Source of the DNA: an uncultured Gammaproteobacteria bacterium
GTDB taxonomy: Bacteria > Pseudomonadota > Gammaproteobacteria > Pseudomonadales > Pseudohongiellaceae
Direction: 5' to 3'
DNA length: 64,000 bases
Assembly (NCBI GenBank): GCA_913060975.1
Contig: CAJXVC010000006.1
Span: 206,303-270,302 of the forward strand
The translations under genes and the position numbers were made by a program. Positions within the stretch are counted from its first letter, which is position 1. Each line of letters starts with the position of its first letter. Positions 1 to 8,746 of the stretch are shown piece after piece. The notes beneath the pieces are model-generated. The model was not told the DNA's origin, made no database searches, and was given only the letters and a program-made list of their open reading frames with translations.

Positions 1-2
1 TG

Positions 3-1277
3 GAGAAAGTTACCCCCGCTGTAGTCAGCATCAGAGTCAGCAAAGCGATGCCGACCGGGTCCCCCTTTTCATTTGGTGGTCAGATTCCTGATGAGCTGCG
101 TCGCTTCTTGCCCGACGGTCAGCCACAGCCCAATCAGGGCCGTCAGCAATATGCAACCGGAGCCGGTTCTGGCGTCATTATCGACGCTGCCAATGGATAT
201 GTCGTGACCAATCACCACGTAATCGCCGATGCTGCTTCGATCAGCGTGCAGCTCAACGATGGTCGCACTCTGGAAGGCGAGCTGTTGGGTAGTGACCCCA
301 ATACTGACATCGCCCTGGTGCAAGTGCCGGCCGATCAGCTAACCGAGCTCTCTTTTGCTGCTATAGAGACTGTCGATGTGGGTGATTATGTGGTTGCCAT
401 TGGCAATCCATTCGGCATTGGCCAAACCGTGACCTCGGGCATTGTCAGTGCGCTGGGGCGAGCCGGTCTGAACAACGAGCACTATGAAGATTTCATTCAG
501 ACTGATGCTGCTATCAATATGGGTAACAGCGGTGGGGCGTTAGTCGATCTGGAAGGCAATCTGGTCGGCATCAATACCGCCATTATCAGTGGTTCAGGTG
601 GTAGTAACGGTGTCGGCTTCGCAGTCCCTGTGGATATGGTAACTGCGGTTATTGGCCATCTGGAGCGCGATGGCGAAGTACGGCGTGGACTGCTTGGCGT
701 CACCATTGCTGATGTGACACCTGATGTCGCCGAAGCATTGGAGTTGGATATGGCCCAAGGCGCGTTGGTCACCAGCGTCATGCCGGGAAGTGCAGCAGAA
801 TCTGCCGGTATTGAAGTCTCTGATGTGATTGTGTCGCTAGGTGATGAGGCTGTAACTGGCAGCCGGGAATTACGCAATATGGTGGGCCTCATGCGCCGCG
901 GCGAAGAAGTTGCTCTGCGACTGTATCGCAACGGTGAAGCAATGACTCTGAATGCCATTATTGGCGGCCCTGAGGGGCAGGTGGCTGACAGCGAAGGGCG
1001 CTCGGCGCAAAGTTCAGTCTATCGCGGCGCCCAACTGAGGGATCTGAGCGCCGCAGACCTTGAGTTGGCGGATGAAGGTGTATTGGTTGTTGATGTCCAG
1101 GCACGCAGTCGCGCAGCTGCCGCCGGTTTGCGTCCAGGCGATGTCATTGTCGAAGTCAATCGCCGTTCAGTGGCCGATCTGGCGGCGTTCAATGCTGCAG
1201 TTGAAGGCGCTGAACGCTTGACAGCAATCTCGGTAATTCGTGAAGGGCGTAGCCTGTTGCTCTTCGTGCCGGCATAA
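3..1277 (+). CDS. Deg/HtrA-family periplasmic serine protease (5'-truncated by window)
   Basis: Envelope quality-control protease of the DegP/DegQ/MucD type. The open frame runs to the left edge, and the codons before the first ATG (position 48) already read E-K-V-T-P-A-V-V-S-I, typical of the mature N-terminus, so the real start and signal peptide lie outside the window. The chymotrypsin-fold triad is visible in order: His in TNHHVI, Asp in NTDIALV, Ser in GNSGGAL. Two PDZ domains follow, one beginning near RRGLLGVTI and one near the C-terminal PGDVIVEVN. About 425 residues are present against roughly 450-475 for the family, so only a short N-terminal part is missing. The family degrades or refolds misfolded periplasmic proteins. 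Which subfamily it is cannot be decided here. A strong terminator follows. Confidence 0.93.
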   Translation, partial: EKVTPAVVSIRVSKAMPTGSPFSFGGQIPDELRRFLPDGQPQPNQGRQQYATGAGSGVIIDAANGYVVTNHHVIADAASISVQLNDGRTLEGELLGSDPNTDIALVQVPADQLTELSFAAIETVDVGDYVVAIGNPFGIGQTVTSGIVSALGRAGLNNEHYEDFIQTDAAINMGNSGGALVDLEGNLVGINTAIISGSGGSNGVGFAVPVDMVTAVIGHLERDGEVRRGLLGVTIADVTPDVAEALELDMAQGALVTSVMPGSAAESAGIEVSDVIVSLGDEAVTGSRELRNMVGLMRRGEEVALRLYRNGEAMTLNAIIGGPEGQVADSEGRSAQSSVYRGAQLRDLSAADLELADEGVLVVDVQARSRAAAAGLRPGDVIVEVNRRSVADLAAFNAAVEGAERLTAISVIREGRSLLLFVPA

Positions 1278-1335
1278 GCAGCAATCCTCGCCTTCATCCC
1301 CGGTGACGGCTAAATACTAAAATGTGCCCCCCTTT

Positions 1336-1371
1336 GGCCGATTAACTACTCGTTAAGTCGGCCTTTTTTTT
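1336..1371 (+). terminator. Rho-independent terminator after the Deg protease gene
   Basis: GGCCGA(TTAAC) pairs with (GTTAA)GTCGGCC across a five-base loop and is followed directly by eight T. It lies 59 bases after the protease stop codon. The remaining stretch up to 1568 holds only a short CGTTGC/GCAACG inverted repeat (1447-1465) and presumably the promoter of the next gene. Confidence 0.9.
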
Positions 1372-1568
1372 GCCTGCGGAAATGAGACTTCCACAATAGA
1401 ACGCGTCATGATAGTTTTTGCAGGCCGCGGCGCGGACGGAATAATTCGTTGCAGCATTAGCAACGACGCGGAATTGATTGTCGCAGTCAAACCGCTAGCG
1501 CCCGAACAGGAACAAGCAGGCTTCTCGTCAGGCCATCAATTTACGCACTACCACCGAATAATAAGACA

Positions 1569-2741
1569 ATGACCCTCATGCCTTCCGCCCGTCGAATCAG
1601 TAAGCGTTTTCTGGCGGCTTTAATTACTGCATTGCTGGCTGTTCACAGCCCGGCCTTTGCCGCTGGTGAGGGCGAAGCTGATTACTACAATTACGACTTT
1701 GAGCCATTTTTGAGCTGGCTCAAGGCTGCCACTGATGAAAGAAAGATCCCCGGAGCGGCGGTAGCAATCGTGACACGAGACGGTATTGTTCATCTCGACA
1801 CCTGGGGAGTCAAAAACACGTCGGCGCGCAGCCCGATTGCTGTCGATTCTGTATTTCGCATTGCGTCCATGTCAAAAACCTTCGCAGGTACTGCGGCGAC
1901 CTTGATTGTTGATCAGCAGCTGCAGTCCTGGGATTCGCCGCTGGCAGAATTATTTCCTGCTTTGCAGATTGGCCCGCAGAGCAATTCGAATGCGATTACC
2001 TTGCGCCATGTTGCCAGCCACTCAACGGGGCTGATGCCGCACTCCTATTCCAACATGCTTGATGCCGGTGTCAGTTACGACAAAATCAAACAGCAGTTTG
2101 CGAAAATCCCTCGAGTGTGTGATCCGGGTGACTGCTACGGTTACCAAAATGTTGTGTTCTCACTGATCGCCGATGTTGTCGAAGAAAAAACTGGCGATAG
2201 TTACGCGCGATTCATTGAGCATGAGTTGTTTGAACCGCTAGGCATGATGACTGCCAGTGTCGGTTTCGAGGCCTACTCGAATAATAAAACTGCCACGTCT
2301 CCGCATCGTAAATCCAGAAATGGTTGGCGTCCTACCACGACTAATCCGGCTTACTATACCACTGCTCCAGCTGCTGGTATTAACGCCAGTGTGTATGACA
2401 TGACCCTTTGGCTGCGGGCCAATTTGGGTGCGTTCCCTGATGTCTTGCCGCCAGAGACATTGTTTGAGATTCAGCGTCCGGTGGTTGAGACCCCGTACGG
2501 CAATTACTTCAATCGCTGGCAAGGGCTGGAAAAAGCCTACTACGCGCTCGGCTGGCGCGTGCTCGATTACAAAGGCTTGCGCGCTATTCATCATGGCGGT
2601 GGAGTACGTGGTTACCGCTCTGAAATGGTCTTTGTTCCCGAAGCCAATATTGGCATGGTGGTACTGCTCAATGCCGAGTCCAATGTTGCTAATGATTTCG
2701 TCCCCGCGTTTCTCGACAATCTGAGTTACACAGACCAATAA
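1569..2741 (+). CDS. Exported serine hydrolase, beta-lactamase class C / EstB-like fold
   Basis: Probable periplasmic or secreted serine hydrolase (esterase or D-aminopeptidase type). The N-terminus is a signal peptide ending near HSPAFAA. The nucleophile motif SxxK is S100-M-S-K103, the second motif YxN is in CYGYQN, and the third, KTG-like motif is HHGG near the C-terminus, the variant usual for class C-like esterases rather than true cephalosporinases. At 390 residues it has full family length. It starts nearly 200 bp after the terminator of the protease gene, and the nitroreductase gene follows after 25 bp, so the two may be co-transcribed. The natural substrate cannot be read from the sequence, and resistance to beta-lactams should not be assumed. 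Confidence 0.85.
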   Translation: MTLMPSARRISKRFLAALITALLAVHSPAFAAGEGEADYYNYDFEPFLSWLKAATDERKIPGAAVAIVTRDGIVHLDTWGVKNTSARSPIAVDSVFRIASMSKTFAGTAATLIVDQQLQSWDSPLAELFPALQIGPQSNSNAITLRHVASHSTGLMPHSYSNMLDAGVSYDKIKQQFAKIPRVCDPGDCYGYQNVVFSLIADVVEEKTGDSYARFIEHELFEPLGMMTASVGFEAYSNNKTATSPHRKSRNGWRPTTTNPAYYTTAPAAGINASVYDMTLWLRANLGAFPDVLPPETLFEIQRPVVETPYGNYFNRWQGLEKAYYALGWRVLDYKGLRAIHHGGGVRGYRSEMVFVPEANIGMVVLLNAESNVANDFVPAFLDNLSYTDQ

Positions 2742-2766
2742 ATTCTTTGCCCGAGGAAATTCTCGC

Positions 2767-3504
2767 ATGCATTCAGTAATCGACCTGCTGAAGTCTCATC
2801 GCAGTATTCGCAAATTTACGGATCAGCCTGTTACACAAGCGCTTTTTGCTGACCTCGTTGCTGCAGGCCAGGCCGCCGCCACTTCCAGTTTTCTTCAGGG
2901 CAGTACCATTATTCGTGTTACTGATTCAGCCAAGCGCGCCAAAATTGCTGAGCTGGCTGGTAATCAAAAGTACGTAGAAACAGCAGCTGAATTCATGGTG
3001 TTCTGTGCCGACCTCAAGCGGCCCGGAAATTATTGCCGTTTGTATGGTAAAGAGTTTGAAGGCGACTATACCGAACACTTCATTATCGCCACCGTTGATG
3101 TGGCACTAATGGCGCAGTCGATGGTTACCGCAGCCGAGTCAGCAGGGCTGGGCATTTGCTATATCGGTGGCATTCGCAACAACCCTGCCGAAGTTTCTGA
3201 ATTATTGGAACTGCCGCGCGGAGTGTATCCAGTCTTCGGCTTGTGTCTTGGTTATCCGGATCAGGATCCGGAGATCAAGCCGCGCCTGCCAGCCTCGGTG
3301 ATCGTCAAGGAAAACGTCTACGACGAAAGTGGGGATGCGGAAACAATCGCAGCTTATGATGAGACAGTTCGTGAATACTACCAAACTCGCACCGGTGGTG
3401 GTCATGGCATTAGTTGGTCAGAACAAGTGGCGACGTTGCTCTCTGAAAAAGCCCGGCCGCACATGCGCGACTTTCTTGCCAGCCAGGGTTTTACTTTCAA
3501 GTAG
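2767..3504 (+). CDS. nfsA: NfsA-like oxygen-insensitive NADPH nitroreductase / flavin reductase
   Basis: FMN-dependent reductase of the nitroreductase superfamily, NfsA/FRP branch. The N-terminal HRSIRKFTDQPV is the family FMN-binding signature, and a central GLGICYIGGIRN segment corresponds to the second flavin-contact region. Length 245 residues equals that of E. coli NfsA (240). Such enzymes carry out two-electron reduction of quinones, nitroaromatics or flavins in the cytoplasm using NADPH. It follows the serine hydrolase gene by 25 bp and converges on the thioesterase gene 35 bp downstream. The substrate in this organism is unknown. The NfsA assignment rests on overall length and the N-terminal motif. 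Confidence 0.85.
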   Translation: MHSVIDLLKSHRSIRKFTDQPVTQALFADLVAAGQAAATSSFLQGSTIIRVTDSAKRAKIAELAGNQKYVETAAEFMVFCADLKRPGNYCRLYGKEFEGDYTEHFIIATVDVALMAQSMVTAAESAGLGICYIGGIRNNPAEVSELLELPRGVYPVFGLCLGYPDQDPEIKPRLPASVIVKENVYDESGDAETIAAYDETVREYYQTRTGGGHGISWSEQVATLLSEKARPHMRDFLASQGFTFK

Positions 3505-3539
3505 CAACGCTGGAAGAATCAGACCTGCAAATAACTGAT

Positions 3540-4337
3540 CTAGCCGAAGTAAACCATGCATTGCCGGGAGAGGGCGCACAATTCGCCATCCTCTGAATAG
3601 ATGCGCCCGGACTGTTGCGAATAACCATCGGCTGCAGCTTCCATTTCATAATCCAGATAAAACCATTCGCTGTGAATCTCTGCCGGGGGTTTGACGAACT
3701 CCAGTGCCCAGGTCAATGAACTGGCGGGCACTGGTGGCGTCTCAAACCATGACAGCACAACCGGTGGTGGCACATCGGCAATCGCTACGAGCTTTTCGAC
3801 CGGGAAGCTGACCGGGTCTTGCCGGTGCCTGGCCCAGATATTCAGGTGCCGATCAGTGTTGCCGGAAAAGGGCAGGGCGTCGGTCATCCAGTATCCTTCA
3901 AACTTTTCCAAAAAGGCAGGCAGGCGCTTGCGGTGAGCCGAGAAATCCAGGCCGCGCTCGCGACTGATTGGTTCAATGCCAGGTGCGGTTGCGGAGACTT
4001 TACCAGGGCGTGATTGGCCAAAGATACCCATAGCTTGCAGACACACCTTGCCATCGCTGATCACGCTAGCTTGTGCCTGAGTGACATTCTTGCCCTGCCG
4101 TTGAATGGTGGCATCGACAGTGACAGGACCGGGACCAATAGGGCCAATAAATGACACCAGCAAAGAGCGCATCGGCGGTTCGTCTTGCAGTTGTTTGCGG
4201 ATGCCGGTGACTGCCAATGCTGTGGAAATACCGCCGAAAGCGGAGCGACCTTGTGACCAGTCCTCGGTCATCGTCGTTGTGTTGTCAGCGGACTGCATTA
4301 ATTCTTGCAGTAGTTGCTCCATGCTCGTGCCTGTCAT
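3540..4337 (-). CDS. Acyl-CoA thioesterase family protein (TesB-like double hotdog)
   Basis: Predicted cytosolic thioesterase of about 265 residues. The segments WSQGRSAFGGISTALAV near the N-terminus and VTQAQASVISDGKVCLQAMGIFG in the first half are typical of the TesB-like N-terminal hotdog, and a second hotdog follows with the ALEFVKPP and WFYLDYEM segments. I start it at the ATG at 4337 because AAGGA sits eight bases upstream. An extended frame to 4385 would need a TTG codon without a ribosome-binding site. It is divergent from the CopC-like gene and convergent with the nitroreductase gene. The family hydrolyses acyl-CoA esters. The chain length preferred here cannot be told. Confidence 0.8.
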   Translation of the reverse strand: MTGTSMEQLLQELMQSADNTTTMTEDWSQGRSAFGGISTALAVTGIRKQLQDEPPMRSLLVSFIGPIGPGPVTVDATIQRQGKNVTQAQASVISDGKVCLQAMGIFGQSRPGKVSATAPGIEPISRERGLDFSAHRKRLPAFLEKFEGYWMTDALPFSGNTDRHLNIWARHRQDPVSFPVEKLVAIADVPPPVVLSWFETPPVPASSLTWALEFVKPPAEIHSEWFYLDYEMEAAADGYSQQSGRIYSEDGELCALSRQCMVYFG

Positions 4338-4446
4338 TGTGGTTTCCTTGTCCTGTATTCGCGCAGTCTGTTTGGCATCGATCAAGACGACAAAAATCGG
4401 GGTCAGGTAATTTGTCGCCGGCCTTTTCCGTGCTAAGCTAAGTGTC

Positions 4447-5067
4447 GTGAATTTACGATTATACGGTGCTTCTGCGATGGTTTCCCGGTTAGCTCTGACA
4501 ACCTTGCTGACAGGTGGTTTTTTGACGAGTAGTTTGCTTACTGCAACTGCCTATGGTCAACATGCCGGTCATCAAGTGGCGTATTCACACGACGGCGCAG
4601 CAATCGCATCCCAAACCGCGACACAGCCTCCCAATGACGCCATTCTTCCCGAGCCTCCCAACGAATTACAGCTGCTGTTTCCCAGTAATGTGCGCTTGGT
4701 CAAACTGACATTGCACACAGCGCAGCGGGATTGGGTGGATATCGACTTTCGCTACAACCCTATGGCTGATCAGGAATTTGTTTGGCAACTACCCAGCTTG
4801 CAAGATGCAACTTACTACACCGCTGACTGGGCCATTCTGGCGGCCAATGATGAATTAGTGCGTGGTAGCTTCAGTTTTGCCTTCGGTGCCAATGCGGAAC
4901 TGCCTTCGGCTATTCGGGCTGCAGAAGAAGAAAGGTTGCGTATTCAAAACGGTTTGGAACCCGGGGTGCGTGAAGTAGCGCCACCGCCGACCCAGATCAT
5001 CATCAATCGTGAACCACAGCGTTACGACCCGCCGTTTACCATCAATCTCGACAACGATAACCAGTAG
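4447..5067 (+). CDS. Exported CopC-domain protein (copper resistance-like)
   Basis: A 206-residue exported protein. A signal peptide (hydrophobic stretch LALTTLLTGGFLTSSLLTATAYG) is followed by a His-containing linker (QHAGHQVAYSH) and a CopC-like Ig fold starting near PPNELQLLFPSNVRLVKL and ending near GSFSFAFG. CopC proteins bind copper in the periplasm. The usual N-terminal HA motif right after the cleavage site is replaced here by QHAGH. The C-terminal tail after about residue 160 is charged and proline-rich and not part of the domain. No copD or copper ATPase neighbours it, although the next genes on the other strand also encode exported redox-type proteins. Copper binding is inferred from the fold only. 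Confidence 0.7.
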   Translation: MNLRLYGASAMVSRLALTTLLTGGFLTSSLLTATAYGQHAGHQVAYSHDGAAIASQTATQPPNDAILPEPPNELQLLFPSNVRLVKLTLHTAQRDWVDIDFRYNPMADQEFVWQLPSLQDATYYTADWAILAANDELVRGSFSFAFGANAELPSAIRAAEEERLRIQNGLEPGVREVAPPPTQIIINREPQRYDPPFTINLDNDNQ

Positions 5068-5156
5068 CTTCGCCATCGTTTTACACCCGGACTCCGTCTG
5101 AGTCTCGCAACTGTTTTGCTTTGCTGATTACTCGCCTTTTTGGCTTTCTGCTGCCA

Positions 5157-5184
5157 TAAAAAAGGGCGGTTAAAAACCGCCCTT
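5157..5184 (-). terminator. Rho-independent terminator, minus strand
   Basis: On the minus strand AAGGGCGGTT pairs with CCGCCCTT around a short T/A loop and is followed by a run of T. It ends transcription from the 6146-5214 gene. The same hairpin may also stop the convergent CopC-like transcript, but the T run favours the minus direction. Confidence 0.85.
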
Positions 5185-5213
5185 GATTACTCGTGAACAG
5201 TCACTTGTTGCGA

Positions 5214-6146
5214 CTACTCGCTGACATGCACAGTCACGTAGGCATCGTGATACAAGCCGCCATCATCAGCGCGGCCCCACAAGACATAAGTGCCTGGTTT
5301 ATCAAATGTTGCAGTCACTTCAATCGTGCCATCTTCCGGAAGTTCCGGCGGCAACCACAAGGGCCCCCAGGGTGAATTGGCTGACGTGCGTGTGTCTTCC
5401 CATGGCTTTGGCAGTGGTGGGTCGATAGTGACGTTGCCGTCGCCGCGATAAATATTCCACGACAGGAACAGGCCGTTGGTCTTACCGACAGTAACGCGCG
5501 ACGGGGCATCAAGCATGCGGCGCATCAAGTCTTCTTCGGATATCTTTGGTTCCCGGTCAGCATCAGGTAGGCCGTCATCCCACACATTGGTACGCAATGT
5601 GATGGGTTCGCCAACGCGTGCAGTACGCACGCGATCGCCTTGCACTGTAACCACAGGGGGAATATTGGCACGTGATTCCGGGCTGCTGGTGCCGGCGCCG
5701 AGTGATCCTGTTTCCGAGGCGATCACCATGTTATCTACCAGATAGTCCTGACGCAGAGTGGCGTAGGCTTTACGCTCAACACCATTCACGTTCAACGTCC
5801 AGACCAATTCCTTGTCGCCCCAGTCTGCCGGTACTACCACTTCAAAATTGAAGCGATTGCGACGCGGGAGAAACTTGGTGGGCTGACCGCGGTCGGCTTC
5901 ACCGGGCGAGAAAAAGTTGTCGTCGCCAACCGGGACGAAAGGTTGTTCTTCCCAGTTTTCATTCATGTAACCAAACATGAACGAGAAAGTGCCGTCAGGG
6001 TTTTCGCGCCAACCTTCATAGGCGGGTTCGACGTGCTGACCCTGACGATAAGTTTGTGCTGACACCAGGCTCGCGCCTAGCAGCAGTGTTAAAGACAGAG
6101 CGGTCGCAACCACTCCACGGGCACACAGTATTGTTGATGCTTTCAT
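5214..6146 (-). CDS. Exported protein of unknown function, paired with the haem protein gene upstream
   Basis: A 310-residue exported protein: signal peptide ending near LLGASLVSAQ, then a beta-rich domain (EPAYEGWRENPDGTFSFMFG), a central stretch with PVVTVQGDRVRTARVGEPITL that resembles an Ig-like domain, and a C-terminal GTYVLWGRADDGG...YVTVHV typical of PKD/Ig-like folds. No cysteine pair or catalytic motif is visible. It lies 10 bp downstream of the haem/copper protein gene and is followed by a terminator, so the two form a two-gene operon. The pairing suggests an accessory or structural partner in the periplasm. No function is claimed. Confidence 0.7.
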   Translation of the reverse strand: MKASTILCARGVVATALSLTLLLGASLVSAQTYRQGQHVEPAYEGWRENPDGTFSFMFGYMNENWEEQPFVPVGDDNFFSPGEADRGQPTKFLPRRNRFNFEVVVPADWGDKELVWTLNVNGVERKAYATLRQDYLVDNMVIASETGSLGAGTSSPESRANIPPVVTVQGDRVRTARVGEPITLRTNVWDDGLPDADREPKISEEDLMRRMLDAPSRVTVGKTNGLFLSWNIYRGDGNVTIDPPLPKPWEDTRTSANSPWGPLWLPPELPEDGTIEVTATFDKPGTYVLWGRADDGGLYHDAYVTVHVSE

Positions 6147-6156
6147 GTCATAAATC

Positions 6157-7593
6157 CTAGTCGCTTGCAGCTATTTCTTCTTCGTTTTCATCAGCGATGG
6201 GTGCTACCAGTGGTGCGCCGCAAAGCGGGCAACCGATAACGTGATCATTCGGGCCAAGATTCAACGCCTGACGACGCTCTTCCATGGCTTCGAAGAATTG
6301 TTCTTCAGTCATGGTGGCGCGTATACCCAGATCAATGAACATATTGGTGACTGAGCGATTGCCGGAACCCTGCCAGTTGCGTGGATCAGGCACGTTGGGG
6401 TTGGTTTCGGTATTGTTCATATAACCGGTGATATGCAAGATTGTGCCAGCGGGCAATAACGGTGCGGCGTGATCGGCATAAGGGTAGCCACGTACCCAGT
6501 TATGGTCATAGCCGACACAGGAGAGAGTCTCCACTGTGTAACCCCAGATCGCCTCGAGACACATGCGTTCACCAGGGGCGTGCAAGTGTGGTTCGAACGT
6601 GATGATCTTGGTGGGCTTTTCCAGCACGGTATAGGCGTGCAGTTCCTGGTCAGTTTCGTTACCGGCGATGCTGATATCGACACCGTTGCCCAGTCCGATA
6701 AATGCGTTTTGGTATTCGGGTTCGTAGTCTTCATCGTGAAAACGAAAACCGATTTCCAGATGACCGGTGGTATCACGGCCATTGGAATGCAAGTGCACAG
6801 AGTCTGAGACGAGGTAAGAACCGGCGCGTAACAAACGACCCGCGTCTTCGTCGAAGATATCGGCATTACGACCGACTTCATGGACCGGCCAGGGAATGGC
6901 AATTCCGTCACGGTTGCCTTCCTCGTCCAACATGGCGGTGGCCCAGATCATGTGGTGGAAGATGTACTTGCCACCGACTGTCTCGCGGCCGCTGCCGGCA
7001 GCGGGTACATCGTTGACCTCAACGACTTCAACGGATTTCACGTAACGGTCTTCAGTCAGGCCGGTCGGGATAGATGGAATTTCGCCCCACCAGTCCGGTG
7101 TGCCGGCCAGTTTGGTCACTGGCTCGGAAACGATAATCAGATCTGGCTGCCCGGCGCGCCATTTGACGCTGTCGTCAAACACCAGCGGCTCCGGGGCATC
7201 GGCGATGTCACCCTTGGGAGTGCCTGAGCGTGCCCACACAGAGATCTTGTCCAATTCTTCATCAGTCAGTGACGGGTCGTTCTTGTAGTCCTGAATACCG
7301 ATGTCTTTTTCCATGTACCACGGTGGCATGGCGCCAGCGCGGTCGCGTAATTGGGTCTTGTATTCGATCAAGCCGGCAAATGGCGCAACTTGATCATAGG
7401 TAACCAGTGGCATAGGTCCGGCGCCGCCATCACGGTGACAGTTCTGGCAACTACGCTGCATGATAGGTTCGATGTCTTTGTGGAAAGTCACATCGGTTTG
7501 TTGGGCCAGCGCTGCGCTGGAGAATGACAGACTGCCGCCAAGGGCCAAACTGCCGAGCAGGGCATTGCGGGTGATGGTGGTGAGAACTCGCAT
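6157..7593 (-). CDS. Exported c-type haem protein with copper monooxygenase-like C-terminal part
   Basis: A 478-residue periplasmic protein. After the signal peptide (cleavage near SSAALAQ) comes one c-type haem site, C49-Q-N-C52-H53, in a segment (RSCQNCHRDGGAGPMPL) seen in large membrane-associated cytochromes. The rest contains clustered histidines (VHLHSNGRD, EPHLHAPGERM, YDHNWVRGY) resembling the type II copper, ascorbate-dependent monooxygenase (PHM-like) fold. The C-terminus has a C-P-L-C pair near residue 462. It is the first gene of a two-gene operon with the exported protein at 5214. A redox role in the periplasm is likely. The actual substrate and whether copper is bound are unknown. 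Confidence 0.7.
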   Translation of the reverse strand: MRVLTTITRNALLGSLALGGSLSFSSAALAQQTDVTFHKDIEPIMQRSCQNCHRDGGAGPMPLVTYDQVAPFAGLIEYKTQLRDRAGAMPPWYMEKDIGIQDYKNDPSLTDEELDKISVWARSGTPKGDIADAPEPLVFDDSVKWRAGQPDLIIVSEPVTKLAGTPDWWGEIPSIPTGLTEDRYVKSVEVVEVNDVPAAGSGRETVGGKYIFHHMIWATAMLDEEGNRDGIAIPWPVHEVGRNADIFDEDAGRLLRAGSYLVSDSVHLHSNGRDTTGHLEIGFRFHDEDYEPEYQNAFIGLGNGVDISIAGNETDQELHAYTVLEKPTKIITFEPHLHAPGERMCLEAIWGYTVETLSCVGYDHNWVRGYPYADHAAPLLPAGTILHITGYMNNTETNPNVPDPRNWQGSGNRSVTNMFIDLGIRATMTEEQFFEAMEERRQALNLGPNDHVIGCPLCGAPLVAPIADENEEEIAASD

Positions 7594-7825
7594 TCGAGCG
7601 ATACTCCTGTGATGATTAACGGGACTGAAATGAGTGCTTATTGGTTATTCGAGCAAGCGCCATGCACGCTATGACTTGATGGCTTGAACATTAGCACTTT
7701 TGATTAAACGTTTGTACGTTCGAAAGGTTACCGAATCGCGAGAAATTGTTCAGAATCCATCAGTTATGGAAGAAAACCACTGAAATCACTAACTGATTCC
7801 TTCAGTTGTCAGCCCGGCGCTGGAA

Positions 7826-8605
7826 TCAGGGCTTACGGCCGTCTTCGCGCATTATCTGCCAGAGGTTGCTGCTGGCAAACAGGGCGATGATCAAAACGAC
7901 AAACGCGAAGCTAAACCATTGAACTGCATAGAATAAATTCTGGTTCACATCGATATTGACGGCGGGCCAATGGCGCACCAGTGTGCCAGGTTGGTCGGCG
8001 GTGAGCCTGACTTCATAAGGAAACAGCGGCTGCGCCAGAATATCCGAAATAATGTCGATCTCCAGCGTGCGAATCCGCAGTGGCCATTCACTGGGGTCAA
8101 TTTCGCTACTGATGACCCTGGCATCTTCCGGGCGCACATGGATCTGGCCCGTAATGACGACCGGACCTTCAACGGGGTTCAGGTAGGGTGGGGTATCGGG
8201 CGGCAAGATACCGGTAGTCCAGCCACGACTCACCAGCACCAGTTCACCGTTGCTGGCCAGGCGGAAAGGGGTTACCACGCCGTAGCCGATCTGGCTGTCG
8301 AAAAACTCGGCCAACACAAGAATAGTGCGTTCGTTCAGGTATTCACCGCTCAGCGACACGTGCAGGTTCTGCAAGTCCGGGTTGCTGCGCTGCAGCTGCG
8401 CTGGCGTCAATGATTCGATGGCCGGGGCATTGTCTTGCAGGCGTGCATCCAGCGCACGCTGGGCTTCGACTTGTTCGGCGGCCCGGTCCAGCTGCCAGAT
8501 GCCGAGACGGCCCAATCCCATGACTGTCATCAGCACACAGCCTGCAATTAGCCAGTTAAACCGGATATGCAGGTCACCAAGATGAATTTCTCGACGAATT
8601 TCCAT
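7826..8605 (-). CDS. SURF1-family cytochrome c oxidase assembly protein
   Basis: Inner-membrane protein of the SURF1/Shy1 family, 259 residues. A first transmembrane helix (WLIAGCVLMTVMGLGRLGIWQL) carries the family signature LGxWQLDRA, a periplasmic domain follows with GYGVVTPF and LVSRGW, and a second helix (FVVLIIALFASSNLW) lies at the C-terminus. SURF1 helps haem a insertion into cytochrome oxidase. In many genomes it sits among cox genes, but here none is adjacent. On the right side is a divergent exported-protein gene. The 232 bp between it and the haem protein gene (7594-7825) shows no gene and no clear terminator. Confidence 0.88.
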   Translation of the reverse strand: MEIRREIHLGDLHIRFNWLIAGCVLMTVMGLGRLGIWQLDRAAEQVEAQRALDARLQDNAPAIESLTPAQLQRSNPDLQNLHVSLSGEYLNERTILVLAEFFDSQIGYGVVTPFRLASNGELVLVSRGWTTGILPPDTPPYLNPVEGPVVITGQIHVRPEDARVISSEIDPSEWPLRIRTLEIDIISDILAQPLFPYEVRLTADQPGTLVRHWPAVNIDVNQNLFYAVQWFSFAFVVLIIALFASSNLWQIMREDGRKP

Positions 8606-8746
8606 GATTTTACTTGTCAGTAGCGTTGGCGGGCTGCAGACTAATCCAGAGTGTCCCCAGAATCAATGAGTGCCTTGATTTGGCTGTGCTAAACTGCCAA
8701 GCGGCACTGCTGACTATAACAATGATAATAATGGAGATGCCCTGAC

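Noticed and set aside
1408..1572. 54-codon open frame ending on the start of the serine hydrolase gene
   Set aside because: It overlaps an inverted repeat and a likely promoter region and has no ribosome-binding site; the translation looks random.
1569..2741. Beta-lactam resistance gene
   Set aside because: The motifs S-x-x-K, Y-x-N and HHGG fit class C-like esterases; nothing shows true beta-lactamase activity.
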